From assembly GCA_003315655.1 (NCBI GenBank), contig NIZT01000009.1:1-49865 (forward strand): a stretch of 49,865 nt of DNA. The letters are read 5' to 3'. A program made the translations under genes and the position numbers. Shown piece by piece: positions 1-9,188 of the stretch (positions are counted from its first letter, which is position 1; every line of letters starts with the position of its first letter). This DNA comes from Candidatus Methanobinarius endosymbioticus. GTDB lineage: Archaea > Methanobacteriota > Methanobacteria > Methanobacteriales > Methanobacteriaceae. The notes under the pieces were generated by a model. That model did no database searches. It was not told the origin of the DNA and saw nothing but the letters and a program-made list of their open reading frames with translations.

Positions 1-17
1 AGTTTTCTTATTGAATT

Positions 18-544
18 TTATATGGGATTTCCTTTGATCATGATATTTTGAGGACAGAGATCATAACAAGTATTGCATTGAATACATTCTGCACTGATTT
101 CATATCCTTTTCATTTATAATGCCATTATTTAATGAAAAACTTTGCCGAAATATAGGTTTAACATTTAAATTGAAATATTCTATTTTTCCTTTATCTAAA
201 CAAAAACTTCTAATATTTGTCTACTTTCACGACTAAACATTATTCATACTAGGATTTTCAATAAATATTTTATTCAACCACTTTTTCTGATTTTTTGTCT
301 TTTTAATAGTACTTTGAATACAAATTGATTCATAATTTTTTGTTAATCCACAAATAGCTAATTTTTGTGTTTCTATTAATTCTTGATAAAAGTTTTTTCC
401 TCGAGCAGTTAGAAAATACAGATTATTTTCATCTATATGCATGACATCAATAACACGAACCTGTGGGTTTCCATATTCATCAACTGTTCCAAAAGAAACA
501 TTTTTTATTTCTCTCAATAACTTTAAACAATCTTTAGAATTCAA
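18..544 (-). pseudogene. Frameshifted pyridoxamine-5'-phosphate-oxidase-like flavoprotein with C-terminal ferredoxin motif
   Basis: The minus strand from a TTG start at 544 reads as an oxidase-like (split-barrel, flavin-binding) domain of about 100 residues with segments FGTVDEYGNPQVRVIDVMHI and LYFLTARGKNFYQ, then stops at 233. Homologous-looking sequence continues in other frames: KGKIEYFNLNVKPIFRQSF, then the [4Fe-4S] motif CIQCNTCYDLCP encoded at about 105-50, ending at a TAA at 18. At least two one-base losses are needed to explain the break, one in a short A run. Methanogens commonly fuse these two domains into one small flavoprotein/ferredoxin. The product is therefore truncated before its cluster-binding tail. 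Assignment to the family is by motif and layout; the physiological substrate is not known. Confidence 0.7.
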
Positions 545-638
545 TTTATCACTTCAATAATGATTGAATTTAGTATAAATTAGTATATTTACTATAAATT
601 ACTATAATTATTAACTAACGAGTGATAGTTAGGTAGCT

Positions 639-652
639 TAGTTAGCTAACTA
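639..652. repeat. Perfect 14-bp palindrome upstream of the integrase remnant
   Basis: TAGTTAGCTAACTA is its own reverse complement and lies about 45 bases upstream of the integrase start, with further TAACTAAC/GTTAGGTAG half-site-like sequence on its left. It could be an operator or recombinase site; no direct evidence. Confidence 0.4.
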
Positions 653-698
653 CTATATAAATAGATAATTATATATTATTTTGATCATATAATATACT

Positions 699-1762
699 AT
701 GAAATTGGCTAAAAACTATTTTAAGGAGTTTGCACAGGAAAGAAACTTAAATAAGAAAAATACACTTGATTATTCAGTAGCACTTAATTTTTACTTAAAA
801 TTTAATGAAATGAACCTGGAAAAACTGATTGATGAATCAGACAATGAAGAAGAAGAAAATACACGACTTAAAAGGCGTAAAATAAAGATTAAACTTATTA
901 ATTACAGGAATTACTTATACTACGATAAAAAATATTCAATACATACTATAAAATTTTATTTTATGAAAGTAAAATCTTTTTATCGTCATTTTAAGATTGA
1001 ATTACCTTATATTCCTTTCATGAATCTCAATGAAGATCGTTATGAACGATTCAGTGATATTTCTACTAGTCAGCATATTGAAGAGGCTTTAAATACTATT
1101 AATAATCTTAAATACAAAGCATTAATCCTTTTTATGAGTATTAGTGGTTCAGCCAGAAATGAAACATTATCACTTAAGATAAAAGATTTTATTAAAGCAA
1201 CAAATGAATATCACACTAGTAATAATATCGAAACGTTATAAAAACATTAGAATCGTAGAAATATGTTGTTCCATTATTTAAAATGGTACGTGCTAAGACT
1301 AATTATCCTTATTATATTTGTTGCAGCCCAGAAACAACTAGTATGATAATAAAATACTTAAAAACACGATAAAACCTCACTAGGGATTATCAGTTATTTG
1401 ATGCAACTCAAGGGAGTTTAATAACTGTTTTTAGGAATATTAATGAGAAAATGAGATGGGGAAAAGTGAAAAAATATAGTTTTTTCCGTTCACATGCTCT
1501 TCGGAAATTTCATGCAACCGCGATCGAAGATACTAATCTTGCTAATACTTTACAGGGTCGTAAACCTGATCAGATCACGAATGCTTATTTTAAACAAAAT
1601 CCTAAACGGATCAAGGAAAAATATATAAAGTATTTACCTAAACTAACTATTAATAAGACTGTTGTGAATGTCTTGGATGATGAAGGATACAAACAAATAA
1701 ACAAACTAGAAGAAAAATTAAAACAAAAAGATAATGAATTTGAAGAATATAAAAAAGATTGA
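699..1762 (+). pseudogene. Tyrosine recombinase/integrase, disrupted
   Basis: The N-terminal part (180 residues from ATG 699) has a SAM-like core-binding region (LINYRNYLYYDKKYSIHTIK) and the start of the catalytic domain with its first active-site Arg (SGSARNETLSLKIKDF), then stops at 1241. The frame changes near 1250, an in-frame TAA lies at 1370-1372, and the catalytic C-terminus resumes at 1451: SHALRKFHATAI (H-x-x-R box) and GRKPDQITNAYFK (nucleophile Tyr), followed by a basic coiled tail. With one frameshift and one nonsense codon the protein cannot be made as a single chain. The family is the XerC/D-like integrase common in Methanobacteriales proviruses and genomic islands. The neighbouring cell-wall peptidase supports a provirus remnant. 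Confidence 0.8.
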
Positions 1763-2014
1763 AGAAAAAGACCCAACTCCGATACAAACATGTTATAGAT
1801 AAAACTATACATACTAGTAATGATGAGCATAAACATTCATTAGAACATGATCATAGAGGATTCACTCAAGAAACTGGAGAAGGTACTAGTTTCAATATTA
1901 TACCACCTTTTATAAGCATTTATACTTGGAAAAGAACAAAATAAAAAAATGGAATATTTTATATTCTCATCTTTTATTTCTTTATAAAAATAAAAAAATA
2001 AGAACGTGATTTAA

Positions 2015-2251
2015 ATGTCATTATTTAGAGAAATAGGAAAAATAAGTAAAAACACCACAACCGATACACCAACAAGTCTTGAACTATTCAATATAAGTAA
2101 GATAAATGAAGATTTAACCTATAATGTTTCTAAAAACCATGATGGAGAAGACTTTGTTTATGAAGAAATTAAAAACATAATCTTATATGATATAAAAAAT
2201 GATGAAGTCATAGTAGCATATCTAGAAAATGACCTATTAAAACCGTCATAA
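2015..2251 (+). CDS. Small hypothetical protein (78 aa) in provirus-like remnant
   Basis: An open frame of 78 codons with ATG at 2015 after a GTGATTT-type ribosome binding site. The product is acidic and soluble-looking (ELFNISKINEDLTYN; IILYDIKNDEVIVAYLENDL), without membrane segment or recognised motif. It lies between the broken integrase and the cell-wall peptidase, both on the same strand, so it may be a leftover viral gene. I do not recognise the family. The frame is short but has coding-like composition. Confidence 0.45.
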   Translation: MSLFREIGKISKNTTTDTPTSLELFNISKINEDLTYNVSKNHDGEDFVYEEIKNIILYDIKNDEVIVAYLENDLLKPS

Positions 2252-2393
2252 TTGCTAATTATACGAAAAACCAGATAAAACCTAATCAAATTGATAAAAA
2301 CGGGTTAAAAAACTGATAGGAGAAATCAACACTGAAAAAATAAACAAAAAACGATGAATAAAAATAAAAAACATAAAGGAGAACTGATCATTT

Positions 2394-3145
2394 ATGAAAT
2401 GTGAAACAATAAATATAAAAGCTGGAAGTAAAGGAAACGACGTATTGGAAGTACAAACTTATCTCAGGGCCTGTAAATTATACACAGGAAAGCTTGATAG
2501 TCAATGCGGCCCTTATATGATAAAAGCAATTAAAACCTTACAAATTAAACAAGATAATACTCCTGATGGAGTGTTTGGGCCTAAAACATGTCAAAAGTCA
2601 GACATACCAAACAAGGTTACTAATAAGAGTCTACCAGTAAGTAAAATGGGGGGGCTGATGTTGTTGAGTTATTGATTAATTTTAAGCGTCAGCCTGATTG
2701 TGTTAGTTGTGATCCAACAAGTTTATCAATGTGTTTTAGTTATTATAACAAAAATATAGATATAGGAACCCTTAAAAGATTATGTAATACAAATCATAAT
2801 GGCACCACACCACAAGATTTAATAAAAGCCACAAACAAAACATATAAAGGATTCCAACTCATTGAAGAAGATTACACAGGGCCTGGAGCAATTTTCAAAC
2901 ATTTAAAAAACCATAAGCCCATGATTATTCAATTACAAACCATACCAGAACTCGGATACAGTGGAAGTTATGGACATTATGTAGCATTAACAGGTTATGA
3001 TAAAAGATCACAAACTTACAAGATTGCTGATCCTAACTGTACAATACTATGGTTCACAGAACCAGTACTCAAAAAAGCTATAAAGAAGAGATTATCACTT
3101 GGTTATGTGAAACCAGTAAAAATACTAAAAAAAATAGTATTATGA
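2394..3145 (+). pseudogene. Peptidoglycan-binding-like domain + C39-like cysteine peptidase, split by frameshift at a G7 tract
   Basis: A good ribosome binding site (AAGGAGAACTGAT) precedes ATG 2394. Residues 1-70 form a PG_binding_1-like repeat (GSKGNDVLEVQTYLRACKLY, DGVFGPKTCQ). At 2648-2654 seven consecutive G bases shift the frame: this frame ends at 2675, while the continuing frame reads GGADVVELLINFKRQPDCVS into a C39-like papain-fold peptidase. The peptidase part retains a plausible Cys in SCDPTSLSM, His in GHYVALTGYD and Asp in IADPNC. A tract of eight G would restore one 250-residue protein. By layout it resembles cell-wall (pseudomurein) lytic enzymes of methanogen viruses; substrate is inferred. 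The break could be decay, phase variation or an assembly error. Confidence 0.65.
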
Positions 3146-3173
3146 AAAAAACTAAATAAGAAGAGGTACAAAT

Positions 3174-3193
3174 AATATATATATATATATATT
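3174..3193. repeat. (AT)n simple repeat between convergent genes
   Basis: About ten AT dinucleotides in a row lie between the ends of the peptidase remnant and cfbD, in the space expected to hold the terminators of both genes. Confidence 0.8.
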
Positions 3194-3245
3194 AATAATT
3201 AGAATGTTAGGGTATAGATATCTTTTAATTTTTTAATTTTTCTTT

Positions 3246-4331
3246 TTATTTTTTCCAATTAAGAACAGTTCTAATCATCATTCCAAAGTCAGAATCCACT
3301 ATTTGATTTGTTCCAAGTGTTTTTGAATGAGCATCTAACTCAGCTACAACATGGTCATAGCCTAATTGTTTAAGTGGTTCTACAAGTCTTGGTCCATCAG
3401 TCACGGCTATTGTTTCGGTTGTTTCTGGAAGGTTTTCTATTTTTAATGCATGAGGAACTCCAGCTACTATTATCAAATCAAATTTTCCATTTTTTAATAT
3501 TTTTTCAGCTTTTCTTGGAGTGACAGGATATTCATCTAAACCACCAGTTATATAATCGATAACGATTCCATTTTCTTCTAAATCTTCTTTAATATTTTTT
3601 ACATGAGCTCTTATTCTAGGTAAGCCTATATTTTCATCTAGATTAGCTATAATAGTTGGTATATTATCTGGATTAATGGTGTTAAAATCAATATTTAAAA
3701 CATCTGCAAATAAATAGCTAGTTTCTTTTTTTGCATTAAGTATAAATCCCACTTTTTCCCCATTTTTCAATGCTTCTAATATTATTTTAGCTATTTCTTC
3801 TTTCTTATCTCCAAAATTTGGTTTAATATATTCTCCTTTCCCCATTCCTCTAGTTTTTTCAACTTCTGTAGCTAATTTAAGCATTTGAATTTGTCTATCT
3901 GCTTCTTGTTCTGCGATTACGTCATATTTAACAGCAGATTCTAATACAGCTATTGCTCCTTCAGTATTATCTCCTTCACCAAATCCTCCATGAGACTCGA
4001 CTGGAAGTACTATTGCTTCTGTTTCTACATTGTCGATAGCTTCTTTGAGATCTTCACCTATTATCATACTGGCACAGGTTCCTACTATTCCAACAAGTTT
4101 TGGTTTGAACATTTCATTAGCTTTTCGCAGTGCTTCTTCTAATTTTTCACTAGCTCCGAATATAAAATCATTTTCTACCATAGCTGTTGTTAGAACTCTC
4201 ACTCCATCACTTTCTAATAAACGACCTGTTCTAAAACAACAACCATGCGGTCCATGCATTATAACAACATCAGCATTCAAATCTCTTAATGTATATAGGG
4301 AAGCAGCTATTGGACTTGGTCTTGGATGCAT
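3246..4331 (-). CDS. cfbD: Ni-sirohydrochlorin a,c-diamide reductive cyclase, catalytic subunit
   Basis: A complete 361-residue NifD-like protein beginning [20 protein letters not shown], the characteristic start of CfbD. It acts with the NifH-like CfbC in coenzyme F430 synthesis, the nickel cofactor of methyl-coenzyme M reductase: it takes electrons from CfbC and reduces and cyclises Ni-sirohydrochlorin a,c-diamide. Cysteines expected to hold the [4Fe-4S] cluster are visible in [15 protein letters not shown] and [14 protein letters not shown]. Length fits the family. ATG at 4331 follows GAGTGAAAATATT. It stands alone here with no other cfb gene in the window. Its intact state amid broken neighbours fits an essential methanogenesis role. 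Confidence 0.93.
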   Translation of the reverse strand: MHPRPSPIAASLYTLRDLNADVVIMHGPHGCCFRTGRLLESDGVRVLTTAMVENDFIFGASEKLEEALRKANEMFKPKLVGIVGTCASMIIGEDLKEAIDNVETEAIVLPVESHGGFGEGDNTEGAIAVLESAVKYDVIAEQEADRQIQMLKLATEVEKTRGMGKGEYIKPNFGDKKEEIAKIILEALKNGEKVGFILNAKKETSYLFADVLNIDFNTINPDNIPTIIANLDENIGLPRIRAHVKNIKEDLEENGIVIDYITGGLDEYPVTPRKAEKILKNGKFDLIIVAGVPHALKIENLPETTETIAVTDGPRLVEPLKQLGYDHVVAELDAHSKTLGTNQIVDSDFGMMIRTVLNWKK

Positions 4332-4888
4332 AATATTTTCACTCTTTAATCAATTCATTTATTATATATTTATTTTATGTACTTATTTCATTAATTTATT
4401 TTATTTACTTATTTCATTTACTTTTTATTTAATTATTATTTACTAGTCTATTTACTTAGTTTATACTGATTAAATCATATTATAAATTAATATAGTTACT
4501 TATTAATTAATTATTCTTTAATTAATATTTTCCTATCTAGAATTTTATTTATTAATATCTAATATTTTTTATAATTATTTTATTTATTTTTCTATTTTTT
4601 AATCAATTATTTTTATAAAATATTTGTAATACATTAATCATTTGCATATTTTAGTATATTTTTATTATAATGCTAATTAAATTTAATCATCTATTAATAT
4701 AATTAAATTTTTTTATTATTTTAATTTTTATTATTTTTATATATGAATTAATGTTTTTATAATAACAATCATTCTATATTTTATCTTGATATACTTACTG
4801 TTCGGTATATTTACATATTATGAAAATTATAATATTATATACAAATTTGGGAGGTCAAATTTAAAAATATCAATTTAAGGTGATGAGA
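4332..4888. other. AT-rich divergent intergenic region
   Basis: Over 550 bases with no coding-like frame. It separates cfbD from the divergently transcribed adhesin remnant and should contain both promoters. The early part consists of degenerate repeats of TTTACTTATTTCATT (about 4375-4440). A GGGAGGTC sequence near 4849 and AAGGTGAT at 4877-4884 are the only ribosome-binding-like sites. Confidence 0.5.
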
Positions 4889-6127
4889 ATGAAATTCACA
4901 ACAAAAATCTCATTATTTACCTTGATTTTATTCGTACTTTTGGTTTTTTAACGAACGCAAGTGCATCAGAGGTAACAATAAATAGTAATAATGACGGTGG
5001 AATAAAAAATATATTAAATAATACTAAACATGATAAAATATATCTTGAGGAGACATTATAAAGGTAATAAAAACATGGGTTTGATAGTAAATAGAGATAT
5101 TCAAATAATTGGTAAAAATAAAAATGTTATCATTGATGGTGAAAATCTGAGAAATATTTTCACATTAAAAGCTGGCTCAAAGCTAAGTTTAATCAATATA
5201 ACTATACAAAACTCATTAAACAGTGCAATATATACTCAAAGAGATATTAAAACAGGTCTGACTAAAATTTTGCTTATTGATTCTAAATTTTACAATAATA
5301 ATGGAAAACATTCTGGTGGAATTATCTATATTGAAGATAATGGAGAAAAATCGATTAACAATTTCGTGTTCGAAAATTAATAAGGGGATTAATGGGGGGT
5401 TTTCACGTTAAATGGTCCAATATCATTTAAAGTGAAAGATTCTTCATTTAAAAATAATGCTGCTACTAATGGAGGAGTTTTATTTGATTCAAACCAGAAA
5501 TCTATAGAGTTAGATAATTGTATATTTGCTAATAATAAAGCTACTAAAAATGGAGGAGTAATATACTCAACCAACAATATTGTGGTAAAAAATTCTCGAT
5601 TCACTGGAAATACAGCGAATTATGGGAGTACAGTTTATTCTAAAAATAGCTTCATCCTTTTTTTCCAATAACAAAGCTAAAATTGGATTTAGGATGGGTC
5701 TGATTAACAATGTTGTTATTTCAGGTTATAGTCAAATTAGAGTCATTTTGATGGATCATGATAATTATAATATCAAATAGTGTTAATTATCCTATATATC
5801 ATTCTGGTTCTAATGGTTTAGTTATATAAATGGAAGAGGAATATCAAAAAGTATATTTTAAATAAATATAATTTTAAGGTCAATGGAATAAATGCAAAAA
5901 CTAACAGTAAAAACGGAGCAATTGTAAAAATTAAAACTTATCCAACATATGAATGGAAAAATTATAGATTTACAACTACTTTTGGAGAAAACTCCTTTTA
6001 TGGTTCTGCTCAAACAAGTTTAAATGTCAAAGCTAAACTATTAAAAACAAAAGCATATAATACAATAAAAGAGGACACAAATACTACATACCATATAGAC
6101 AGGATGTTTTCCAAACACAGAATTTAA
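4889..6127 (+). pseudogene. Secreted adhesin-like protein with PMP-type repeats, multiply frameshifted
   Basis: ATG 4889 after AAGGTGAT opens a signal peptide (MKFTTKISLFTLILFVLLVF) that hits TAA because a T run at 4944-4949 has six rather than the seven Ts the frame needs; the following frame gives the cleavage-like LTNASASEVTINSNN. Further breaks lie near 5055, 5380 and 5660. Between them stand beta-helix repeats of the chlamydial PMP type: FYNNNGKHSGGIIY, FKNNAATNGGVLF, FANNKATKNGGVIY, FTGNTANYGSTVY. The tail (TTFGENSFYGSAQTSLNVKA) ends at 6125-6127. Methanobrevibacter encodes many such surface proteins. No membrane anchor is visible at the end, so the 3' part may also be truncated. Confidence 0.8.
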
Positions 6128-6599
6128 ACACGGATAAATCTTTTAAAAAGGTATTTATATATAAAAAATCAAGTTATAATATATATTTATTTAATTTATA
6201 CTTATTTTTATTTTATTCGTTATTATTGCATTATATATTAAATCTTATCATCATTAAAAAATATTTACTTCATTTAAAAGAAAATTTTATATAGTTTATG
6301 GAACTTAATAGTAATACTATTTGATAATAATTTATTATAACTTATTGATGTTTTATTTATATGAAATATTGTATTTCGATAATAACTTAATATAATAAAT
6401 AGATATATAGAATAATAAATAGATGTGTGGAATAATGAATATATTTGGAAATAGATAGTTATGTTGGATAATAAATAGATGTGTGGATTAATAATATATT
6501 TAGATAAAGATAGATAAATGAATAAACATATTTATAAAAACATCATCTTAATCAATTAAATTAATTATTGGGTTATTTTTTAAAAATTAGGTGTAAAAT
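6128..6599. other. AT-rich intergenic region with short direct repeats
   Basis: No coding frame. Holds a perfect 20-bp direct repeat (separate entry) and ends in the promoter and TTAGGTG ribosome binding site of the next gene. Confidence 0.5.
6412..6487. repeat. Perfect 20-bp direct repeat, two copies
   Basis: ATAATAAATAGATGTGTGGA occurs at 6412-6431 and 6468-6487; a degenerate third copy precedes it near 6390-6410. The copies lie 115-190 bases upstream of the next start codon. Function unknown. Confidence 0.7.
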
Positions 6600-8036
6600 A
6601 TGGATATAGAAGGATTTGTAAGAGATAAAATAGCTATAAACGATGAATCAGCAAAAAATAAAGATGATAATGATAAATCTCTTGAAAATATATTAGCTAG
6701 TAGAATAATGGAATATAAAGATATTAGTCTTGATAATGCAATACTTATGGCTCAAAGTGTTATTGATGAAGTTCAAACAACCTTAGATATTCAAAAATCT
6801 GATGATAAATTTTTAAAAGAGATTGTAACTGTTCCTGAAGCAGATATTGATATGGGTGAAATGGGTGTTGGATCTCGTGGTGCTGGAGACTTTCTTGTTC
6901 ATAGAAAAATAGCTGAAATAGTAGCTAGTACTAATTCTTCTTCTCTTGTAAATCCAGAAGCTCAAGACGATGGTGGGGTAGTAAAATCTCCAATTTCTCA
7001 CTCAACGAATAATAATGACAATGATGATGGATTTAATAATAATGAGGATGTTTATCTTACAACAGCTGTTGATGGAATCCATTCTCGTCTAAGTGAATAT
7101 CCATTTCTTGGAGGATTTCATGTAGCTAGAGCATCTCTTAGAGATGTTTGTGTTATGGGAGCAGAACCAGTAGCTATTATAAGTGATATTCATTTAGCTG
7201 ATGATGGGGATGTTGGGAAATTATTTGATTTTACAGCAGGTGTTGCAGCAGTTTCTGAATTAATAGATGTTCCAATTGTTGCTGGAAGTACTTTACGTGT
7301 TGGAGGAGACATGGTTCTGGGAGACAGATTGGTTAGTGCAGTCGGATCTATTGGTGTATCAGCTTATCCACCAACAGCAAGAAAAAGAGCTGAAGCTGGA
7401 GATATAATTTTGCTGACTGAAGGATCTGGTGGAGGAACTATTACTACAACAGCTATGTATAATGGATTTTTCGATGTGGTCTGGGAAACTATGGATATAA
7501 GTTTTATTAAAGCATCCAATGCATTAGTAAAAGATGATTTAGTTAAAGATGTTCATGCTATGACTGATGTAACAAATGGTGGTCTTCGTGGAGATGCTTA
7601 TGAAATATCTTCTACTACTGGTTTAGGTCTTGAATTTTATGAGGAGACTATTAATAAAATGATCAGTCCCAATGTATTAAAAATGCTTAATACTTTAGAT
7701 ATAGATCCTTTAGGTGTTTCAATTGATTCTTTGATGATAGTTGCTCCTAAAAATATAGCTGAAAAAGTTATAAAATCTATTGAATCTGTTGGAGTTAAAA
7801 TAGCTGATATCGGAACTGTAGATGATACTGGGGTTCCAAGAATAATAAAATCAGATGGAACAGAAGAAGTTCTTGAACCACTTTTTAGAGAAGCTGCATA
7901 TACTAAAATTAAGAAATTAGTAGGAGAAACAACTCCTGAGGACTTTGAAATAATGAAAGAAAAGGTTCAAAAAGCAGCTGATAATTCCATTAAGAAAAAA
8001 GATAAAGTTGTGGAATATATTAAAAATCAAAATTAA
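6600..8036 (+). CDS. AIR synthase-related protein (PurM/HypE/SelD-like ATP-binding fold)
   Basis: A complete 478-residue protein preceded by TTAGGTG. It shows the PurM superfamily layout: a glycine-rich N-terminal segment (GEMGVGSRGAGDFLVHRKIA), the domain-A core (YLTTAVDGIHSRLSEYPFLG; RASLRDVCVMGAEPVAIISD), and the domain-B motif TDVTNGGLRGDAYEIS followed by PLGVSIDSLMIVAP. Members use ATP to activate an amide, carboxylate or selenide; the substrate of this methanogen branch is not known to me. An Asn/Asp-rich low-complexity insertion (about residues 120-150) interrupts domain A and looks disordered. The extra N-terminal 60 residues precede the conserved fold. It is intact, apparently monocistronic, and lies between two decayed genes. 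Confidence 0.8.
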   Translation: MDIEGFVRDKIAINDESAKNKDDNDKSLENILASRIMEYKDISLDNAILMAQSVIDEVQTTLDIQKSDDKFLKEIVTVPEADIDMGEMGVGSRGAGDFLVHRKIAEIVASTNSSSLVNPEAQDDGGVVKSPISHSTNNNDNDDGFNNNEDVYLTTAVDGIHSRLSEYPFLGGFHVARASLRDVCVMGAEPVAIISDIHLADDGDVGKLFDFTAGVAAVSELIDVPIVAGSTLRVGGDMVLGDRLVSAVGSIGVSAYPPTARKRAEAGDIILLTEGSGGGTITTTAMYNGFFDVVWETMDISFIKASNALVKDDLVKDVHAMTDVTNGGLRGDAYEISSTTGLGLEFYEETINKMISPNVLKMLNTLDIDPLGVSIDSLMIVAPKNIAEKVIKSIESVGVKIADIGTVDDTGVPRIIKSDGTEEVLEPLFREAAYTKIKKLVGETTPEDFEIMKEKVQKAADNSIKKKDKVVEYIKNQN

Positions 8037-8072
8037 ATTAGTAATAATTAGTGATAAATAAGTGTATATTAC

Positions 8073-8537
8073 ATGATATTTTCAGATGATAATAAAAGGA
8101 TTTTTTTCACTTTTAGATGAAATATTAGCTATTCCCATACTTTTAGTAGGGTTGTTAATAGTTAACTTAGCTTTTGATTTTCAACGATTCAAAGATTCAA
8201 AATGCTTCTGTTGACTCAAATATAGCTAATTATACAATGGAATCAATGATAATTAATTTAATGAAGATAATTTTTCTACAATAGATTCTATTATATACAT
8301 TCTTAGAACTAATGAAAACAATTTAAACTCTGAAAGTAGAAATCTTTTGATAATATTGTAGAAAATTCGTTAAATAAAACTTTACCTAATAAAAACTATA
8401 TTTTGACTTAAAATAATATTTTAGATGGGGAAATTATTGCTAAAAAAGGAATATTTTAGATTATTCTAATGTAACTACAGTAACTCGTAATGTTGGAGAA
8501 TATAATTTTACACTTCTGTTTTTTAATTTTATATGAT
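8073..8537 (+). pseudogene. Decayed pilin-like secreted protein
   Basis: ATG 8073 begins MIFSDDNKR; an extra T in a T7 run near 8101 then shifts the frame. The next frame reads FSLLDEILAIPILLVGLLIV, a hydrophobic helix behind a short charged leader as in archaeal pilin/pseudopilin precursors. Later fragments in changing frames (IANYTMESM, IDSIIYILRTNENNLNSESR, NKTLPNKNYIL, SNVTTVTRNVGEYNFTL) are what the globular head of such a protein would look like. At least five frame changes or stops occur. No open frame of useful length is left, so this is a late-stage relic. The pilin assignment rests only on the N-terminal architecture. Confidence 0.5.
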
Positions 8538-8958
8538 AGCTATAGATAGCTATGGATAATATAGATATTTATAGATAATTTCATTTATTTTCAGATAATT
8601 TTATTTTAGTTATTCAATGTTTTTAAATTTATTATAAAAATATTTATCATAAAAATTAAAATAATTAAAATCATTATATTTTATTTTTATTAAATTTTTA
8701 GCAGGTTTTGTATAAGTAGGATATTAGTAAAGTATGAAATTATAGATATAATGAGTGGTAGATATTATTATAATATATAGTTAGAATAATATATAGTTAA
8801 ATTATATTATAATAAGTAAAAAAATTTAGTTAGTAAAAAAGTTAGTATAAAAATAGAAACTTTTTTAAATGATATAATTCAAAAAACAAATATTAAGTTC
8901 ATCTTGTTATTATTAAATTGAAATCAGTAAGCAAAATTCTTATTTTTTTCATATTTAA
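8538..8958. other. Intergenic region upstream of tRNA-Arg
   Basis: AT-rich and without coding signal. The tRNA promoter must lie in its last 50 bases; TATTAAAT at about 8910-8917 is the best candidate box A. Confidence 0.4.
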
Positions 8959-9030
8959 GCCCTGATAGTGTAGTTGGATAACACGTAGGATTGCGGATCC
9001 TATTCCCCGGGTTCAAGTCCCGGTCAGGGC
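8959..9030 (+). tRNA. tRNA-Arg, anticodon GCG
   Basis: A complete 72-base cloverleaf. Acceptor stem GCCCTGA pairs with TCAGGGC; D stem GTGT/ACAC; anticodon stem TAGGA/TCCTA encloses the loop TTGCGGA, giving anticodon GCG (reads CGC and CGU); T stem CCGGG/CCCGG around TTCAAGT. There is no intron and no encoded CCA, so the CCA end must be added enzymatically. Its GC-rich body stands out sharply from the surroundings. Confidence 0.97.
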
Positions 9031-9188
9031 ATCAAATATTTAATTTAACTTTTATCTATTTTCATTGCTATAACTTTATATTATTTATTTAGAAATAGTT
9101 TGTTTTTTAGAAATAGATAAGGTAAAATCAAGAATAAAAATATAAAATGATAAACTATGGTAAAAATATATTTAGGGAAATGATTTTA

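Noticed and set aside
1759-1944. 61-aa frame after the integrase
   Set aside because: No ribosome binding site; its start overlaps the integrase end in another frame and the protein looks like random or residual sequence.
4030-4446. 138-aa frame antisense to cfbD
   Set aside because: Lies opposite the conserved N-terminus of cfbD, has no ribosome binding site and its tail is untranslated AT-rich sequence.
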